64,000 bases of DNA from Microcoleus sp036705565 (GTDB taxonomy: Bacteria; Cyanobacteriota; Cyanobacteriia; Cyanobacteriales; Microcoleaceae): assembly GCA_036705565.1 (NCBI GenBank), contig JAUBUY010000011.1; one strand, 5' to 3'. Under the pieces are notes generated by a model, which worked only from the letters and a program-made list of their open reading frames with translations, did not search any database and was not told the origin of the DNA. The translations under genes were made by a program, and so were the position numbers. Of the stretch, positions 41,853 through 49,484 are shown piece by piece; positions within the stretch are counted from its first letter, which is position 1; each line of letters opens with the position of its first letter.

Positions 41853-42701
41853 CTAAGCCGCTGCTGGCAAAAAGTCTCGAATTCGCTGCAAGTATGTTGC
41901 GGCATCCTCCAGCATCGGAAAGTGAGCCGTATTCGGAATTATAACAAATTCTACTTTTTTGCTGAGGGAGGCTGCTTGCTCTCCCATGGCGGCGGGAATA
42001 ATTTGGTCAAATTCTCCTGCCACAAGCAGTGTGGGAACACTCAGCCGCGCAAATTCTTGGGGCATTTCCTCGGCTGCTCTTTTACTGACTGCCGTCACCA
42101 TTGTACCAATAGCAGCTTGCTCGTCTGCCATTAAAAAATCCTTGAGAAACGCCAGACTGACCTCTGTGGGCAGGGAACGGCGCAAAAACCGGGCCATAAA
42201 TAGCCGATCGGCAAAAGGGATCGATGCCAGCCAAGATGGTCTAAATTTTACCACATAGCCACCGAATTTGTGAAAAGTTGTAAAGGCTTTTTCGTCGTAT
42301 TCAAAAATCCCGCTGCAAGTGAGAATTGCTTTTTCTACTTTTTCAGGGTAAAGGTTGAGAAATAAAGTAGCAATTGATGCACCTGTGGAGTGAGCATTGA
42401 GAAAGACGCGGCTTAAATTCAGAGATTCTAATAATTCCGCTAAGTCGTGGGCATAGGTTTCGAGTTCGTAGCTGGACTCAGGAGGCTCTTTCGGCAAGGG
42501 CGATCGACCAAAACCTCTCATATCGTAGAGCAAACAATCAAAATCATCAGCAATAGCCCGTGCCGTGCTTTCCCAGTAGCGCGCTGAACCCGCCCAGCCG
42601 TGCAGAAATACCATCACTGGTTTCCCGCTGGGTTGGGCCGTGTTATCTGCCGTTATCCACTCGTAATAATGTTCTACACCGCGAATTGAAATGAAAGACA
42701 T
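41853..42701 (-). CDS. Alpha/beta hydrolase
   Basis: The 282-residue cytosolic protein has the alpha/beta-hydrolase pattern: oxyanion region FLHGWAGSARYW, DMRGFGRS, nucleophile elbow NAHSTGAS (Ser in an AHSTG instead of the usual GxSxG), the acid in VAGEFDQIIP and the catalytic His in NTAHFPMLED. Closest general types are esterases, haloalkane dehalogenase-like and lipase-like enzymes acting on small esters; the substrate cannot be told. A 150-base repeat-bearing spacer precedes it (TTTTAGA units at ~42722-42740). No operon partner is apparent. Confidence 0.88.
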   Translation of the reverse strand: MSFISIRGVEHYYEWITADNTAQPSGKPVMVFLHGWAGSARYWESTARAIADDFDCLLYDMRGFGRSPLPKEPPESSYELETYAHDLAELLESLNLSRVFLNAHSTGASIATLFLNLYPEKVEKAILTCSGIFEYDEKAFTTFHKFGGYVVKFRPSWLASIPFADRLFMARFLRRSLPTEVSLAFLKDFLMADEQAAIGTMVTAVSKRAAEEMPQEFARLSVPTLLVAGEFDQIIPAAMGEQAASLSKKVEFVIIPNTAHFPMLEDAATYLQRIRDFLPAAA

Positions 42702-42896
42702 GATATTGATTTTGGATTCTGAGATTTTAGATTTTAGATTTTAACTCATAATTGTTCCGTAAATACCAAAATTCCCGACTTCTTTAAAAAGTCAGGAATC
42801 TCAAGACTACATCCCTCAAAAAATTCTGCGTTAATCTGCGTCAATTTGCCCACATCTGCAGTCAAAAAATACCAACATAAAAACTAATCATAAATC

Positions 42897-43622
42897 TTAA
42901 GCAGCAGAAGCAGCCAACCAAAATAAACCATCTACCAAAAGCGTGCTTAACACCGCGCCGCTGAAAGCGCGCCAGTGCAGTTCTCGATCGCGCAAACTCA
43001 GCAAACCGACTGTTAGCAACACAGCGATTAGAACTAAAGCACAGCCTATGCCCCAAGGAGTTTCAATTTGACCGATCGCACTTTGAAAAATCGGCATAGC
43101 TAATTCCGGTTCCGCGTGCATCACTTGGCGCCAGTAGGGCATCAACCCAGTTAAATAAAAATATAAATCGGTAATAGCAGTGCCAAATAGGGAACCCAAG
43201 TAAAAATAGCTGCCAACTTTTCCCCAAGATTTGCCCAAGCACCAAATAGCAAAAGGCAAGCCAATTGCTTCTATAGGTAGATGTAAAATTGGTTCCCATC
43301 TAAACCACCCCCAATAGATAGAACCTGCCAGCCAACATCCGGCGAATCCTAATAATAAATCTCCCCAAAGTTGTGTTTTGGGGCGGAAAATTAGAATTAA
43401 ACTCAGAACGAACCAGGGGATAGTTGACAGCAAACTGATGGTTGGATATAAACGCACTAACGGTGCTTGCACGAAGACGGGAATTGAGACTAAAAATGCT
43501 GAGGCGCTAAATATCAACCACTGTTTGATGGTGTTTGTTGTGGCTGAAGAGACAGAATTGTCGAGGCGGGCGATGGTGGCAATAGGTGCGATCGCTGAGG
43601 ATACTAAATTTAGATTAAACAA
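42897..43622 (-). CDS. DUF3120-like integral membrane protein
   Basis: The 241-residue protein has about six membrane helices (FSASAFLVSIPVFVQAPL, PWFVLSLILIFRP, LLLGFAGCWLAGSIYWGWF, YLGSLFGTAITDLYFYL, GCALVLIAVLLTVGLL). It matches the cyanobacteria-specific DUF3120 family, whose role is unknown. The probable start is TTG at 43622, overlapping the 3' end of the upstream gene by 8 bases, which indicates translational coupling. The retained Trp/Glu/His residues in WFRWEPILHLPIEAIG and TGLMPYWRQVMHAEPE suggest a conserved polar pocket, perhaps for a pigment or quinone (speculative). Confidence 0.7.
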   Translation of the reverse strand: MFNLNLVSSAIAPIATIARLDNSVSSATTNTIKQWLIFSASAFLVSIPVFVQAPLVRLYPTISLLSTIPWFVLSLILIFRPKTQLWGDLLLGFAGCWLAGSIYWGWFRWEPILHLPIEAIGLPFAIWCLGKSWGKVGSYFYLGSLFGTAITDLYFYLTGLMPYWRQVMHAEPELAMPIFQSAIGQIETPWGIGCALVLIAVLLTVGLLSLRDRELHWRAFSGAVLSTLLVDGLFWLAASAA

Positions 43623-44199
43623 CTGATTGGACTCCGTATTGTTTCAATAGGTGGACTAAAAATTTTGCTGCGGTTGTGGGTGCGAGAGTCTCAATGCCGG
43701 CGGCGGTTTGGCTGAGGTGCCAGCCTTTTGCCGTTTGGGGAGCTCGCCATAAATCCAAATGTTCGATCGCGGGATCTGCATAAAAGCTTTCTCCACCGCC
43801 ACCGAGAATTGCCGAACTCCAGTGCGTAAAGCGATCGTGGCTGATGCGGTGGATGGGAAAATTTCCCACCAGAGGTACTCCCCAACCGTCTAAGGCAAAA
43901 AAAGCCCCGACTTTGCCACCGAGTTGCTGCCACAGAAGAGCCGCCCCGATCGCCCCGGCTACTCCTGCCGAAAAGCTGACAAATACTAGACTTTCTCCTG
44001 CTAACTTTTCGCTGCACAAAAATTGCAATATGTCAAGAGCTGAGAAAGGCGGATATTTATGAGCGGGAAAAATCTTGACACGATCGACTATTTGCTGGTT
44101 TGGGCGATCGGCTGCCAGTCCCCAAAGCCCCGAAAGTCCCGTCAGGAAACAGTCGGTTAGCTTTGGTTCGTGAACTCCGGGGCAAATTACCAGTCTCAT
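43615..44199 (-). CDS. Conserved cyanobacterial protein, hydrolase-like
   Basis: The 194-residue protein starts MRLVICPGVHEPKLTDCFL and contains VFVSFSAGVAGAIGAALL, a nucleophile-elbow-like FSAGV after a hydrophobic strand, and FALDGWGVPLVG. The layout suggests an alpha/beta-hydrolase relative, but the acid and His are not obvious apart from HRISHDRFTHW, so enzymatic activity is uncertain. It overlaps the DUF3120 gene by 8 bases and the two are probably one transcript; they may work together at the membrane. Confidence 0.65.
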   Translation of the reverse strand: MRLVICPGVHEPKLTDCFLTGLSGLWGLAADRPNQQIVDRVKIFPAHKYPPFSALDILQFLCSEKLAGESLVFVSFSAGVAGAIGAALLWQQLGGKVGAFFALDGWGVPLVGNFPIHRISHDRFTHWSSAILGGGGESFYADPAIEHLDLWRAPQTAKGWHLSQTAAGIETLAPTTAAKFLVHLLKQYGVQSVV

Positions 44200-44677
44200 A
44201 GTTCGTCAAGAAAGTTAATATAGTTCGCAACATAACTTTATCATATACCTACTATATCATATACTACCCCAGGGGATAGGGTGTTAAACTTATAATAGAG
44301 TCAAGTTTGAAGAGTATCCCCCCAAGTTAAAAGCTGGGAACGCTCCAAACCCCATTAATCTGAGGCAAGGTCAGGGAGTCTTAAGAAAACATGAAACTTA
44401 TCCCCCCCCGCCCCATCTCCTGTCAAGCTTAGCAAAGGCTGATTCTAGTTCTAGCCACCCTACGAATTTCGGGTCAGGGTCAAAAAACCGACTTAGGACT
44501 GATGCCCATCAATCCGGTTTCTAGGATAAATAAGAGGTTTGACCGGGAAGTAGGGGCGCAGAAACCGGGAATCAGCCCAGCACGCAACCGTCGTGCGATC
44601 GCACACAATGAAAAATCTCCGATTCACCCTTCATCCTGTTTGGATCTCTTAGAATAAATAAAATTGAGGAATACAAA
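44200..44677. other. Upstream region of the ferrochelatase-like gene
   Basis: The AT-rich ACTATATCATATACT segment near 44252-44266 may be part of a promoter for either divergent gene. AAAAACCGACTTAGG and GAAACCGGGAATCAG motifs (44485-44575) are degraded members of the CCGGGTTT family. TTGAGGA at 44664 is the ribosome site of the next gene. No other feature is seen. Confidence 0.35.
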
Positions 44678-45922
44678 GTGGTTGCTTCTCCAGAAAAAAT
44701 CGAGTACAAAACATCTGCAGCACCCGCAAGTAACGATCGCGTTGCTGTATTGCTGATGGGTTATGGCGAAGTCGAAAGCTACGACGATTTTGCCAACTAC
44801 AACGAACAAGCTTTAAATTTGCTTACGGCAAAGTTTGCGCCAGTACCGCTGTGGATTTATCCGCCGCTGGCGAAGATTTTAGCAATCTTTGACTTGCACG
44901 AGTGGAGTCACCAACACGGTAAATTCGTTTCGCCGCACAATGCAATTTTTGAACAGCAGCGCGCCGGGATTGAAAAGAATTTACAGGAGAAATGGGGCGA
45001 TAAAGTAAAAGTGTTCAAAGCTTTTAACTTTTGCGCGCCGTTTTTGCCGGAACAAGTAATTCCGCAAATTCAAGCAGAAGGATTTGACAAAATTCTGATT
45101 TACCCGCTGTTGGTAGTTGATTCTGTTTTCACCAGCGGCATTGCTGTCGAACAGGTGAATAAAGCTTTAGCACAAACCTTTGATGGTAAGGAACATTGGG
45201 TAAAAGGACAGCGCTACATTCCTTCTTTTTACGATGAACCTGCTTACATCCAGCTAATGGCGGATTTGGTAGAAGAGGAAATTAAGAACGATTTAGCTGT
45301 AGCGCATTTGCCTTCTCAGATTGGGATTGTGCTGATGAATCACGGTTGTCCGCACAAGGCGAAGGGCTTTACTTCGGGAATTGTGGAAAGTCAAGCTTTG
45401 TACGATCGCGTGCGGGAACGTTTGATGTATCGCTATCCTTTGATTTCGGTGGGTTGGCTGAATCACGACACGCCGCTGATTGAGTGGACGCAGCCGGATG
45501 CGACGTTGGCTGCGAAGAATTTGATCGATTTGGGTGCAACTGCGATCGTCTTTATGCCGATCGGATTTGCGACAGAAAATCACGAAACATTGTTAGATGT
45601 AGACCACATTATTGAGTCTTTGCAGAAACAGCGTCAAGGAGTTACTTACCGCAAATTGCCTTGCGTTAACGACCATCCAGAGTTTCTGAAAATGGCGGCC
45701 GAGTGGGCAAATCCGCAGATTGAAGCGTTGTTGAGTGAGACTGCGGTTGCTGTTAATCCGAGTTTGGCTTCCGCACACCGCGAGCACGCGCATTCTCATG
45801 AAGGACACGGGCATTCTCATGGGGATCACGGGCATTCTCACGGGCACGGTCATTCTCACGGGCACGGGCATTCTCATGGTGAACACGGTCATTCTCATGG
45901 CGGGCACGGGCACAGTCATTAA
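44678..45922 (+). CDS. Ferrochelatase-superfamily protein with His-rich tail
   Basis: The 414-residue protein begins with GTG (44678; TTGAGGA eight bases before). Residues ~20-365 resemble ferrochelatase/chelatase folds: VAVLLMGYGEVESYDDF, FNFCAPFLPEQV, LIYPLLVVDSVFTSGIAVEQ, IVLMNHGCPHKAKGF and VFMPIGFATENHETL. It differs from housekeeping HemH (no LLNLGGP opening, no C-terminal chlorophyll-binding helix). The last ~45 residues are an uninterrupted series of HGHSHG-type units with over 20 histidines, a metal-binding tail seen in cobalt/nickel chelatases and metallochaperones. It may insert or deliver Co, Ni or Fe for a tetrapyrrole; heme synthase activity is not assured. Confidence 0.75.
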   Translation: MVASPEKIEYKTSAAPASNDRVAVLLMGYGEVESYDDFANYNEQALNLLTAKFAPVPLWIYPPLAKILAIFDLHEWSHQHGKFVSPHNAIFEQQRAGIEKNLQEKWGDKVKVFKAFNFCAPFLPEQVIPQIQAEGFDKILIYPLLVVDSVFTSGIAVEQVNKALAQTFDGKEHWVKGQRYIPSFYDEPAYIQLMADLVEEEIKNDLAVAHLPSQIGIVLMNHGCPHKAKGFTSGIVESQALYDRVRERLMYRYPLISVGWLNHDTPLIEWTQPDATLAAKNLIDLGATAIVFMPIGFATENHETLLDVDHIIESLQKQRQGVTYRKLPCVNDHPEFLKMAAEWANPQIEALLSETAVAVNPSLASAHREHAHSHEGHGHSHGDHGHSHGHGHSHGHGHSHGEHGHSHGGHGHSH

Positions 45923-45944
45923 TAGGACTTAGGCCTGAGAGCTC

Positions 45945-46010
45945 AGAAACCGGGTTTTTTGCGAAGATACTGCATGGAAATGGCAGATTTAGTGAAAAAC
46001 CCGGTTTCTT
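45945..46010. repeat. AGAAACCGGGTTTTTT hairpin repeat
   Basis: AGAAACCGGGTTTTTT (45945-45960) and AAAAACCCGGTTTCTT (45995-46010) form a 15-bp stem with a ~35-base loop, 22 bases after the previous stop codon. It may double as a terminator. Confidence 0.75.
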
Positions 46011-46109
46011 TTGTTGGGGTGCGTAGGTCGAAATTTGGGCGAAAAGGGCGATCGTCCTTTGTTGTTTTTAGGGAAAGGGCGATCGGCTTTTTTGTCAAAT
46101 TTTCTGTGC

Positions 46110-46138
46110 TTGTCAAACATCCGCTTAGTCGCTACACT
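46110..46138 (+). promoter_or_regulatory. Probable sigma-70-type promoter of mazEF
   Basis: TTGTCA (46110-46115) and TACACT (46133-46138) are separated by 17 bases, close to consensus. Between it and the mazE ATG, TTTCTCTGAGAAA and TTCCTCAGAGT form overlapping palindromes that could be the MazE/MazEF operator (inference). Confidence 0.45.
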
Positions 46139-46214
46139 GTAGATACTCTGTATATACTTTCTCTGAGAAAGGGTAAATTCCTCAGAGTGATATCACTAAC
46201 TAGAGGTTCAGGCT

Positions 46215-46457
46215 ATGGTTGCGACGATCGCAAAATGGGGAAACAGTCTTGCTATTCGGATTCCACAAAATTTAGCTAAAGAGATTAACTTGACTGAGGG
46301 TTCCGAAGTGAAGCTTGTCTTGATAGATGGCAAGCTGACAATCGAGCCTATCGTTCGTCGGCGGTATTCGCTTGAGGAGTTGATCGAGGCAATGACGCCA
46401 GAGAATGTTCATACTGAGATTGATACTGGAATTGCTGTGGGGAACGAAGTTTGGTGA
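46215..46457 (+). CDS. mazE: MazE-type antitoxin
   Basis: The 80-residue protein has the SpoVT/AbrB-like swapped-hairpin DNA-binding domain (MVATIAKWGNSLAIRIPQ, LTEGSEVKLVLIDGKLTIEP) in residues 1-45 and a flexible acidic toxin-binding tail (RRRYSLEELIEAMTPENVH...NEVW). Antitoxins of this type neutralise MazF and repress their own promoter. Its TGA overlaps the GTG start of mazF by 4 bases. The same tail recurs in the gene at 46803-47186. Confidence 0.93.
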   Translation: MVATIAKWGNSLAIRIPQNLAKEINLTEGSEVKLVLIDGKLTIEPIVRRRYSLEELIEAMTPENVHTEIDTGIAVGNEVW

Positions 46458-46798
46458 CACAATCAAATCCCTACATTCCGAGTCGAGGCGATATCGTTTA
46501 TTTAGACTTTGACCCAACTAAGGGACACGAGCAAAAAGGACTTAGACCTGCTTTTGTGCTGTCGCCTCGCTCCTACAACGAGAAAAGCTCCTTAGCTCTA
46601 TTTATGCCGATTACAAAACAACAAAAAGGGTATCCTTTTGAAGTTATCCTACCCACTGGATTAAAAGTTCAGGGAGTAATTCTTGCCGATCAAATTAAGT
46701 GTTTAGACTGGAAAGCTCGCGGTATTCGATTGGTTGAGTCGGTATCTCAAGATGTAATTGAAGAGGTACAAGCTAAAATAGAGCCGTTGTTATTGTAA
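46454..46798 (+). CDS. mazF: MazF-type endoribonuclease toxin
   Basis: The 114-residue protein follows the PemK/MazF pattern: PSRGDIVYLDFDPTKGHEQKG with the catalytic Arg/Gly loop, RPAFVLSPRSYNEKS, MPITKQQKGYPFEV and VILADQIKCLDWKAR. It cleaves mRNA at short sequences when freed from MazE. The GTG at 46454 overlapping the mazE stop is preferred to TTG at 46451. Length is typical and no active-site loss is seen, so the toxin is probably active. Confidence 0.93.
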   Translation: MTQSNPYIPSRGDIVYLDFDPTKGHEQKGLRPAFVLSPRSYNEKSSLALFMPITKQQKGYPFEVILPTGLKVQGVILADQIKCLDWKARGIRLVESVSQDVIEEVQAKIEPLLL

Positions 46799-46802
46799 AA
46801 GC

Positions 46803-47186
46803 ATGAAGTTCACGGGGCTGGATAAATCAGACGATCGCGCTTTTCCTGAAATTACCTATGTGCGGGGCGCTAGCGGCGAACTCGTCCCCGTTTTGCGCGG
46901 CACTCGCTTGCGGTTGCAAACAGTAGTAGTTGCATCTCAGAAATGGGGTTTTTCGCCAAACCAAATTGCCACTGAGTATGATTTAAGTGAAGCTCAAGTG
47001 AACCATGTTCTCGCTTTTTATGCAGCCCACTCTCAGGAAATAGATGCCTCTATTGACGCTGAGAAAATTATCGAACCGGTAACTCGTTGGCGGTATTCCA
47101 TTGAGGAGTTGGTTGAGACGATCGCGCCTGAGAATCTTCATAATGAGATTGACAGTGGAGTTGCTGTGGGGAACGAAGTGTGGTGA
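46803..47186 (+). CDS. DUF433 antitoxin-like protein fused to a MazE-type tail
   Basis: The 127-residue protein joins two antitoxin parts. Residues ~15-80 are a DUF433 domain (ITYVRGASGELVPVLRGTRL and a helix-turn-helix GFSPNQIATEYDLSEAQVNH). Residues ~95-127 (WRYSIEELVETIAPENLH...NEVW) are nearly the same as the MazE tail at 46350-46457, and the DNA similarity continues through the stop into GTGACACAAT, the first bases of mazF. It is thus a chimera made by recombination at the mazE-mazF junction. It begins 4 bases after mazF, so it is in the same operon and could bind the same toxin with a different DNA-binding head. Confidence 0.85.
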   Translation: MKFTGLDKSDDRAFPEITYVRGASGELVPVLRGTRLRLQTVVVASQKWGFSPNQIATEYDLSEAQVNHVLAFYAAHSQEIDASIDAEKIIEPVTRWRYSIEELVETIAPENLHNEIDSGVAVGNEVW

Positions 47187-47206
47187 CACAATATTGCTAT
47201 TTGTAT

Positions 47207-47263
47207 GGTGCGTCGCTGTGAGATTTTCCTGCTAGTTGAAATAGCTACGGGAAGCGACGCACC
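47207..47263. repeat. REP-like palindrome, family 4, copy 1
   Basis: GGTGCGTCGC (47207-47216) and GCGACGCACC (47254-47263) form a perfect 10-bp stem around AGATTTTCCTGCTAGTTGAAATAGCT. A second copy is at 48119-48172. This copy interrupts the short relict mazF-like frame beginning at 47183. Confidence 0.75.
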
Positions 47264-47306
47264 CGAAGGTATTACTGTAGGGAACGAAGAGAGTTTCCTG
47301 TCATAC

Positions 47307-47711
47307 TCACCAAATTGTTTGAATAGTAGTTAACCCTTGAATTTTTGCGTCGCGAGTAACTAACGGAAGACTCAAAGATAAAGCAGTAGCCGCAATAATC
47401 CTGTCTGGCATATCAGGAACTGTTGCCCTGTCAATTTGTTGAATAGTTGCCGAGATATTGCGATCCAAAGGTGCTAGCAAAATCCCCACATTTGGATCGT
47501 CCGCAGCATTTAAAACTCGTGTCAGCACTTCGCCTGCCAAACGCCCTCGCTCAATCAAGTAAGCAATTTCTACAATTGAAATTGCGGAAAAGTAGATAAA
47601 ATTTCCCTCGTTAACCGCTTGTTCTAATGCTATTAATGCTGCTGGCGACAATCTTGGTAGTTCAAAAATGTACCAAATTAGGGTATGGGTATCTGCTACG
47701 ACTGAGGGCAT
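47307..47711 (-). CDS. vapC: PIN-domain toxin, VapC type
   Basis: The 134-residue protein has PIN-domain acidic residues in VADTHTLIWYI, SIVEIAYLIERGRL, PDMPDRIIAATAL and PLVTRDAKIQG. The four-acid metal-dependent ribonuclease site looks complete. VapC toxins cut specific tRNA or rRNA loops. I start it at ATG 47711 (MPSVVADTHT), which overlaps the upstream antitoxin stop as ATGA; a 10-codon upstream extension is not needed. The pair runs toward the mazEF cluster. Confidence 0.93.
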   Translation of the reverse strand: MPSVVADTHTLIWYIFELPRLSPAALIALEQAVNEGNFIYFSAISIVEIAYLIERGRLAGEVLTRVLNAADDPNVGILLAPLDRNISATIQQIDRATVPDMPDRIIAATALSLSLPLVTRDAKIQGLTTIQTIW

Positions 47712-47935
47712 CAAACAATCTCCCTGGGAAAATTTCCCCACATTTCTTGTCGGGCTTGGGCGATGTCTTCTTCCGTAATATCTACTTTTAAGTCAGCACA
47801 CAACCCTTTGGCACTCTTTAGGGGTCGTTTAGCCATAGTTTTTTGTTGAAGAAACTCAGCAAAATCTAAAACTTCTTGCTGTCGTTCAGGGGGCAATGCC
47901 CGCAACTTATCTAAAACTGCTTGCTCTAAATTCAT
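47711..47935 (-). CDS. DUF2281-type antitoxin of the VapC pair
   Basis: The 74-residue protein starts MNLEQAVLDKLRALPPERQQ and continues LDFAEFLQQKT, the DUF2281 pattern, followed by a flexible tail with DITEEDIAQARQEMW that likely wraps the VapC toxin. Its TGA overlaps the vapC ATG by 4 bases, a standard antitoxin-toxin arrangement. It probably represses its own promoter together with the toxin. Confidence 0.88.
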   Translation of the reverse strand: MNLEQAVLDKLRALPPERQQEVLDFAEFLQQKTMAKRPLKSAKGLCADLKVDITEEDIAQARQEMWGNFPREIV

Positions 47936-48118
47936 CGTTTATTGCCCTCCGTAATTACTCTAAAATTATCTTCACGCTTTTACTTACCAAATTCAAAAAA
48001 TGTGCTGGCAACCTACTTACCATATTATAAGGTAAATCCCACAAAAAACTAACGCCTCTTGCATCCTATTTTGAAATAATATTTTTCGGAGTGGAGTGCG
48101 ATCGCCCCTAATTTTGTA

Positions 48119-48172
48119 GGTGCGTCGCTATGAGATTTTCCAGCTATTTGAAATAGCTCAAGGCGACGCACC
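48119..48172. repeat. REP-like palindrome, family 4, copy 2
   Basis: GGTGCGTCGC (48119-48128) pairs with GCGACGCACC (48163-48172) around ATGAGATTTTCCAGCTATTTGAAATAGCT. The element continues as CTACG and directly supplies the last codon and stop of the PLP enzyme gene on the minus strand. Confidence 0.75.
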
Positions 48173-49324
48173 CTACGTTATGGCGATCGCCCCAACCAAC
48201 TTATCAATCTCCGCCTCAGTTGTAAAATAGTGAACACAAGCCCGCACACAATCAGGATTAAGAATAGTCCTTACCATAATTCCCTGTTTTTCCAACAAAT
48301 TGACAAGCTTGTTGTGCGGCATCCCATTACTTAACCGGAACGAAACTAAACCAGCTTCCGGCGCAGATTTTCGCAAACATTCCACATCAGGAAGTACCGA
48401 CAAACGCTGCCAGAGATACTTACTCAAACGGCAAATTTCTGCATACCTTTCCTCGATCGTACCCCATTCATGTTGCAGGGCGATCGCACTCCGCAAACCC
48501 GCATACAAAGGATAAGCCGAAGTCGCAATTTCATAGCGCTGCGATCCAGGCTTCCACCCAAGGACCTTAGCATTAGCATCCGTCACAATTCCCCGCCAAC
48601 CTATAAACACCGGATGCAAATCTGCCAAAGCTTCAGCACTCACATAAAGCCCCCCCAAACCTTCCGGGCCACACCACCATTTGTGACCAGTAAAAGCATA
48701 AAAGTCAACCCCCGATTCAATCAAATTTAAAGGCAAAACCCCCACAGATTGAGCAGCATCAACTAATACTTTGACTTTTGTTTGATGACACACTTTCACA
48801 ATCTCAGCCAGAGGCAAAACTTGGCCAGTATTCCACAAAATGTGACTGATAACCAACAAGCGAGTATTTGGCCGCAAACTATCAGCAATCACCGCCACCG
48901 CATCGCCCTCATTCAAAGTAGCCGCCAACGGACAAATCGAAACCTCAATGTTGAAACGGCGCTGAAGTTCCATTACACTAGCTACAATGCCGGGGTGTTC
49001 GCAATCAGAAAGCAGCAAATGGTCGCCTGCTTTCCAGTCAATGCCCCACAGCGCAATATTGCAGCCGACGGTGACATCTTCAGTTAGGGCGATGGTTTCA
49101 GGAGGTACCGTCAACTCAGATGCGATCGCACGTCGCGTCAGCATCGCCTCCTGAACCACCCAAGCCCCCACCTCCCCCGAAAACGGCCCCCCAAGCTGCA
49201 CCCGTTTGTAAGCCTCATAAATCGCGTCTAAAGCAGGCTCAGGCAGCGGCCCTTGTCCGCCGTAGTTAAAATAAGCTTTATTGGCCAAAGCTGGGAATTG
49301 TTGCCGGTGATTGTCCTTTGTCAT
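48173..49324 (-). CDS. Class V PLP enzyme, probable L-cysteine/cystine lyase
   Basis: The 383-residue cytosolic PLP enzyme has the class V aminotransferase pattern: FNYGGQGPLPEPAL, LLLSDCEHPGI, ISHILWNTGQVLPL, DAAQSVGVLPL and the PLP-Lys in FTGHKWWCGPEGLGG. The HKW(L/W)CGP motif is the signature of the Synechocystis C-DES cysteine/cystine C-S lyase (slr2143), which releases persulfide for Fe-S cluster assembly. It lacks the mobile active-site Cys loop of NifS/SufS, consistent with a lyase. The TAG stop lies in a REP-like repeat, so the last residue is repeat-derived. Confidence 0.82.
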   Translation of the reverse strand: MTKDNHRQQFPALANKAYFNYGGQGPLPEPALDAIYEAYKRVQLGGPFSGEVGAWVVQEAMLTRRAIASELTVPPETIALTEDVTVGCNIALWGIDWKAGDHLLLSDCEHPGIVASVMELQRRFNIEVSICPLAATLNEGDAVAVIADSLRPNTRLLVISHILWNTGQVLPLAEIVKVCHQTKVKVLVDAAQSVGVLPLNLIESGVDFYAFTGHKWWCGPEGLGGLYVSAEALADLHPVFIGWRGIVTDANAKVLGWKPGSQRYEIATSAYPLYAGLRSAIALQHEWGTIEERYAEICRLSKYLWQRLSVLPDVECLRKSAPEAGLVSFRLSNGMPHNKLVNLLEKQGIMVRTILNPDCVRACVHYFTTEAEIDKLVGAIAIT

Positions 49325-49484
49325 TTTTTCTGGCGAATTATTGATAGCGTTAATATTGAATAACTGATGGTGTGAACTTTCTATCCTTTGACTTTTGCCT
49401 CAAGCTAAATAATCAATCCGTGTATCCGTCTCAAAATCCGTGTCGTGCTTTCCTTCTAATTATTCTATGCCTTGCGAATACTAA

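Noticed and set aside
45959..46279. A 106-codon plus-strand frame upstream of mazE
   Set aside because: It spans a hairpin repeat and the mazEF promoter and overlaps mazE in another frame.
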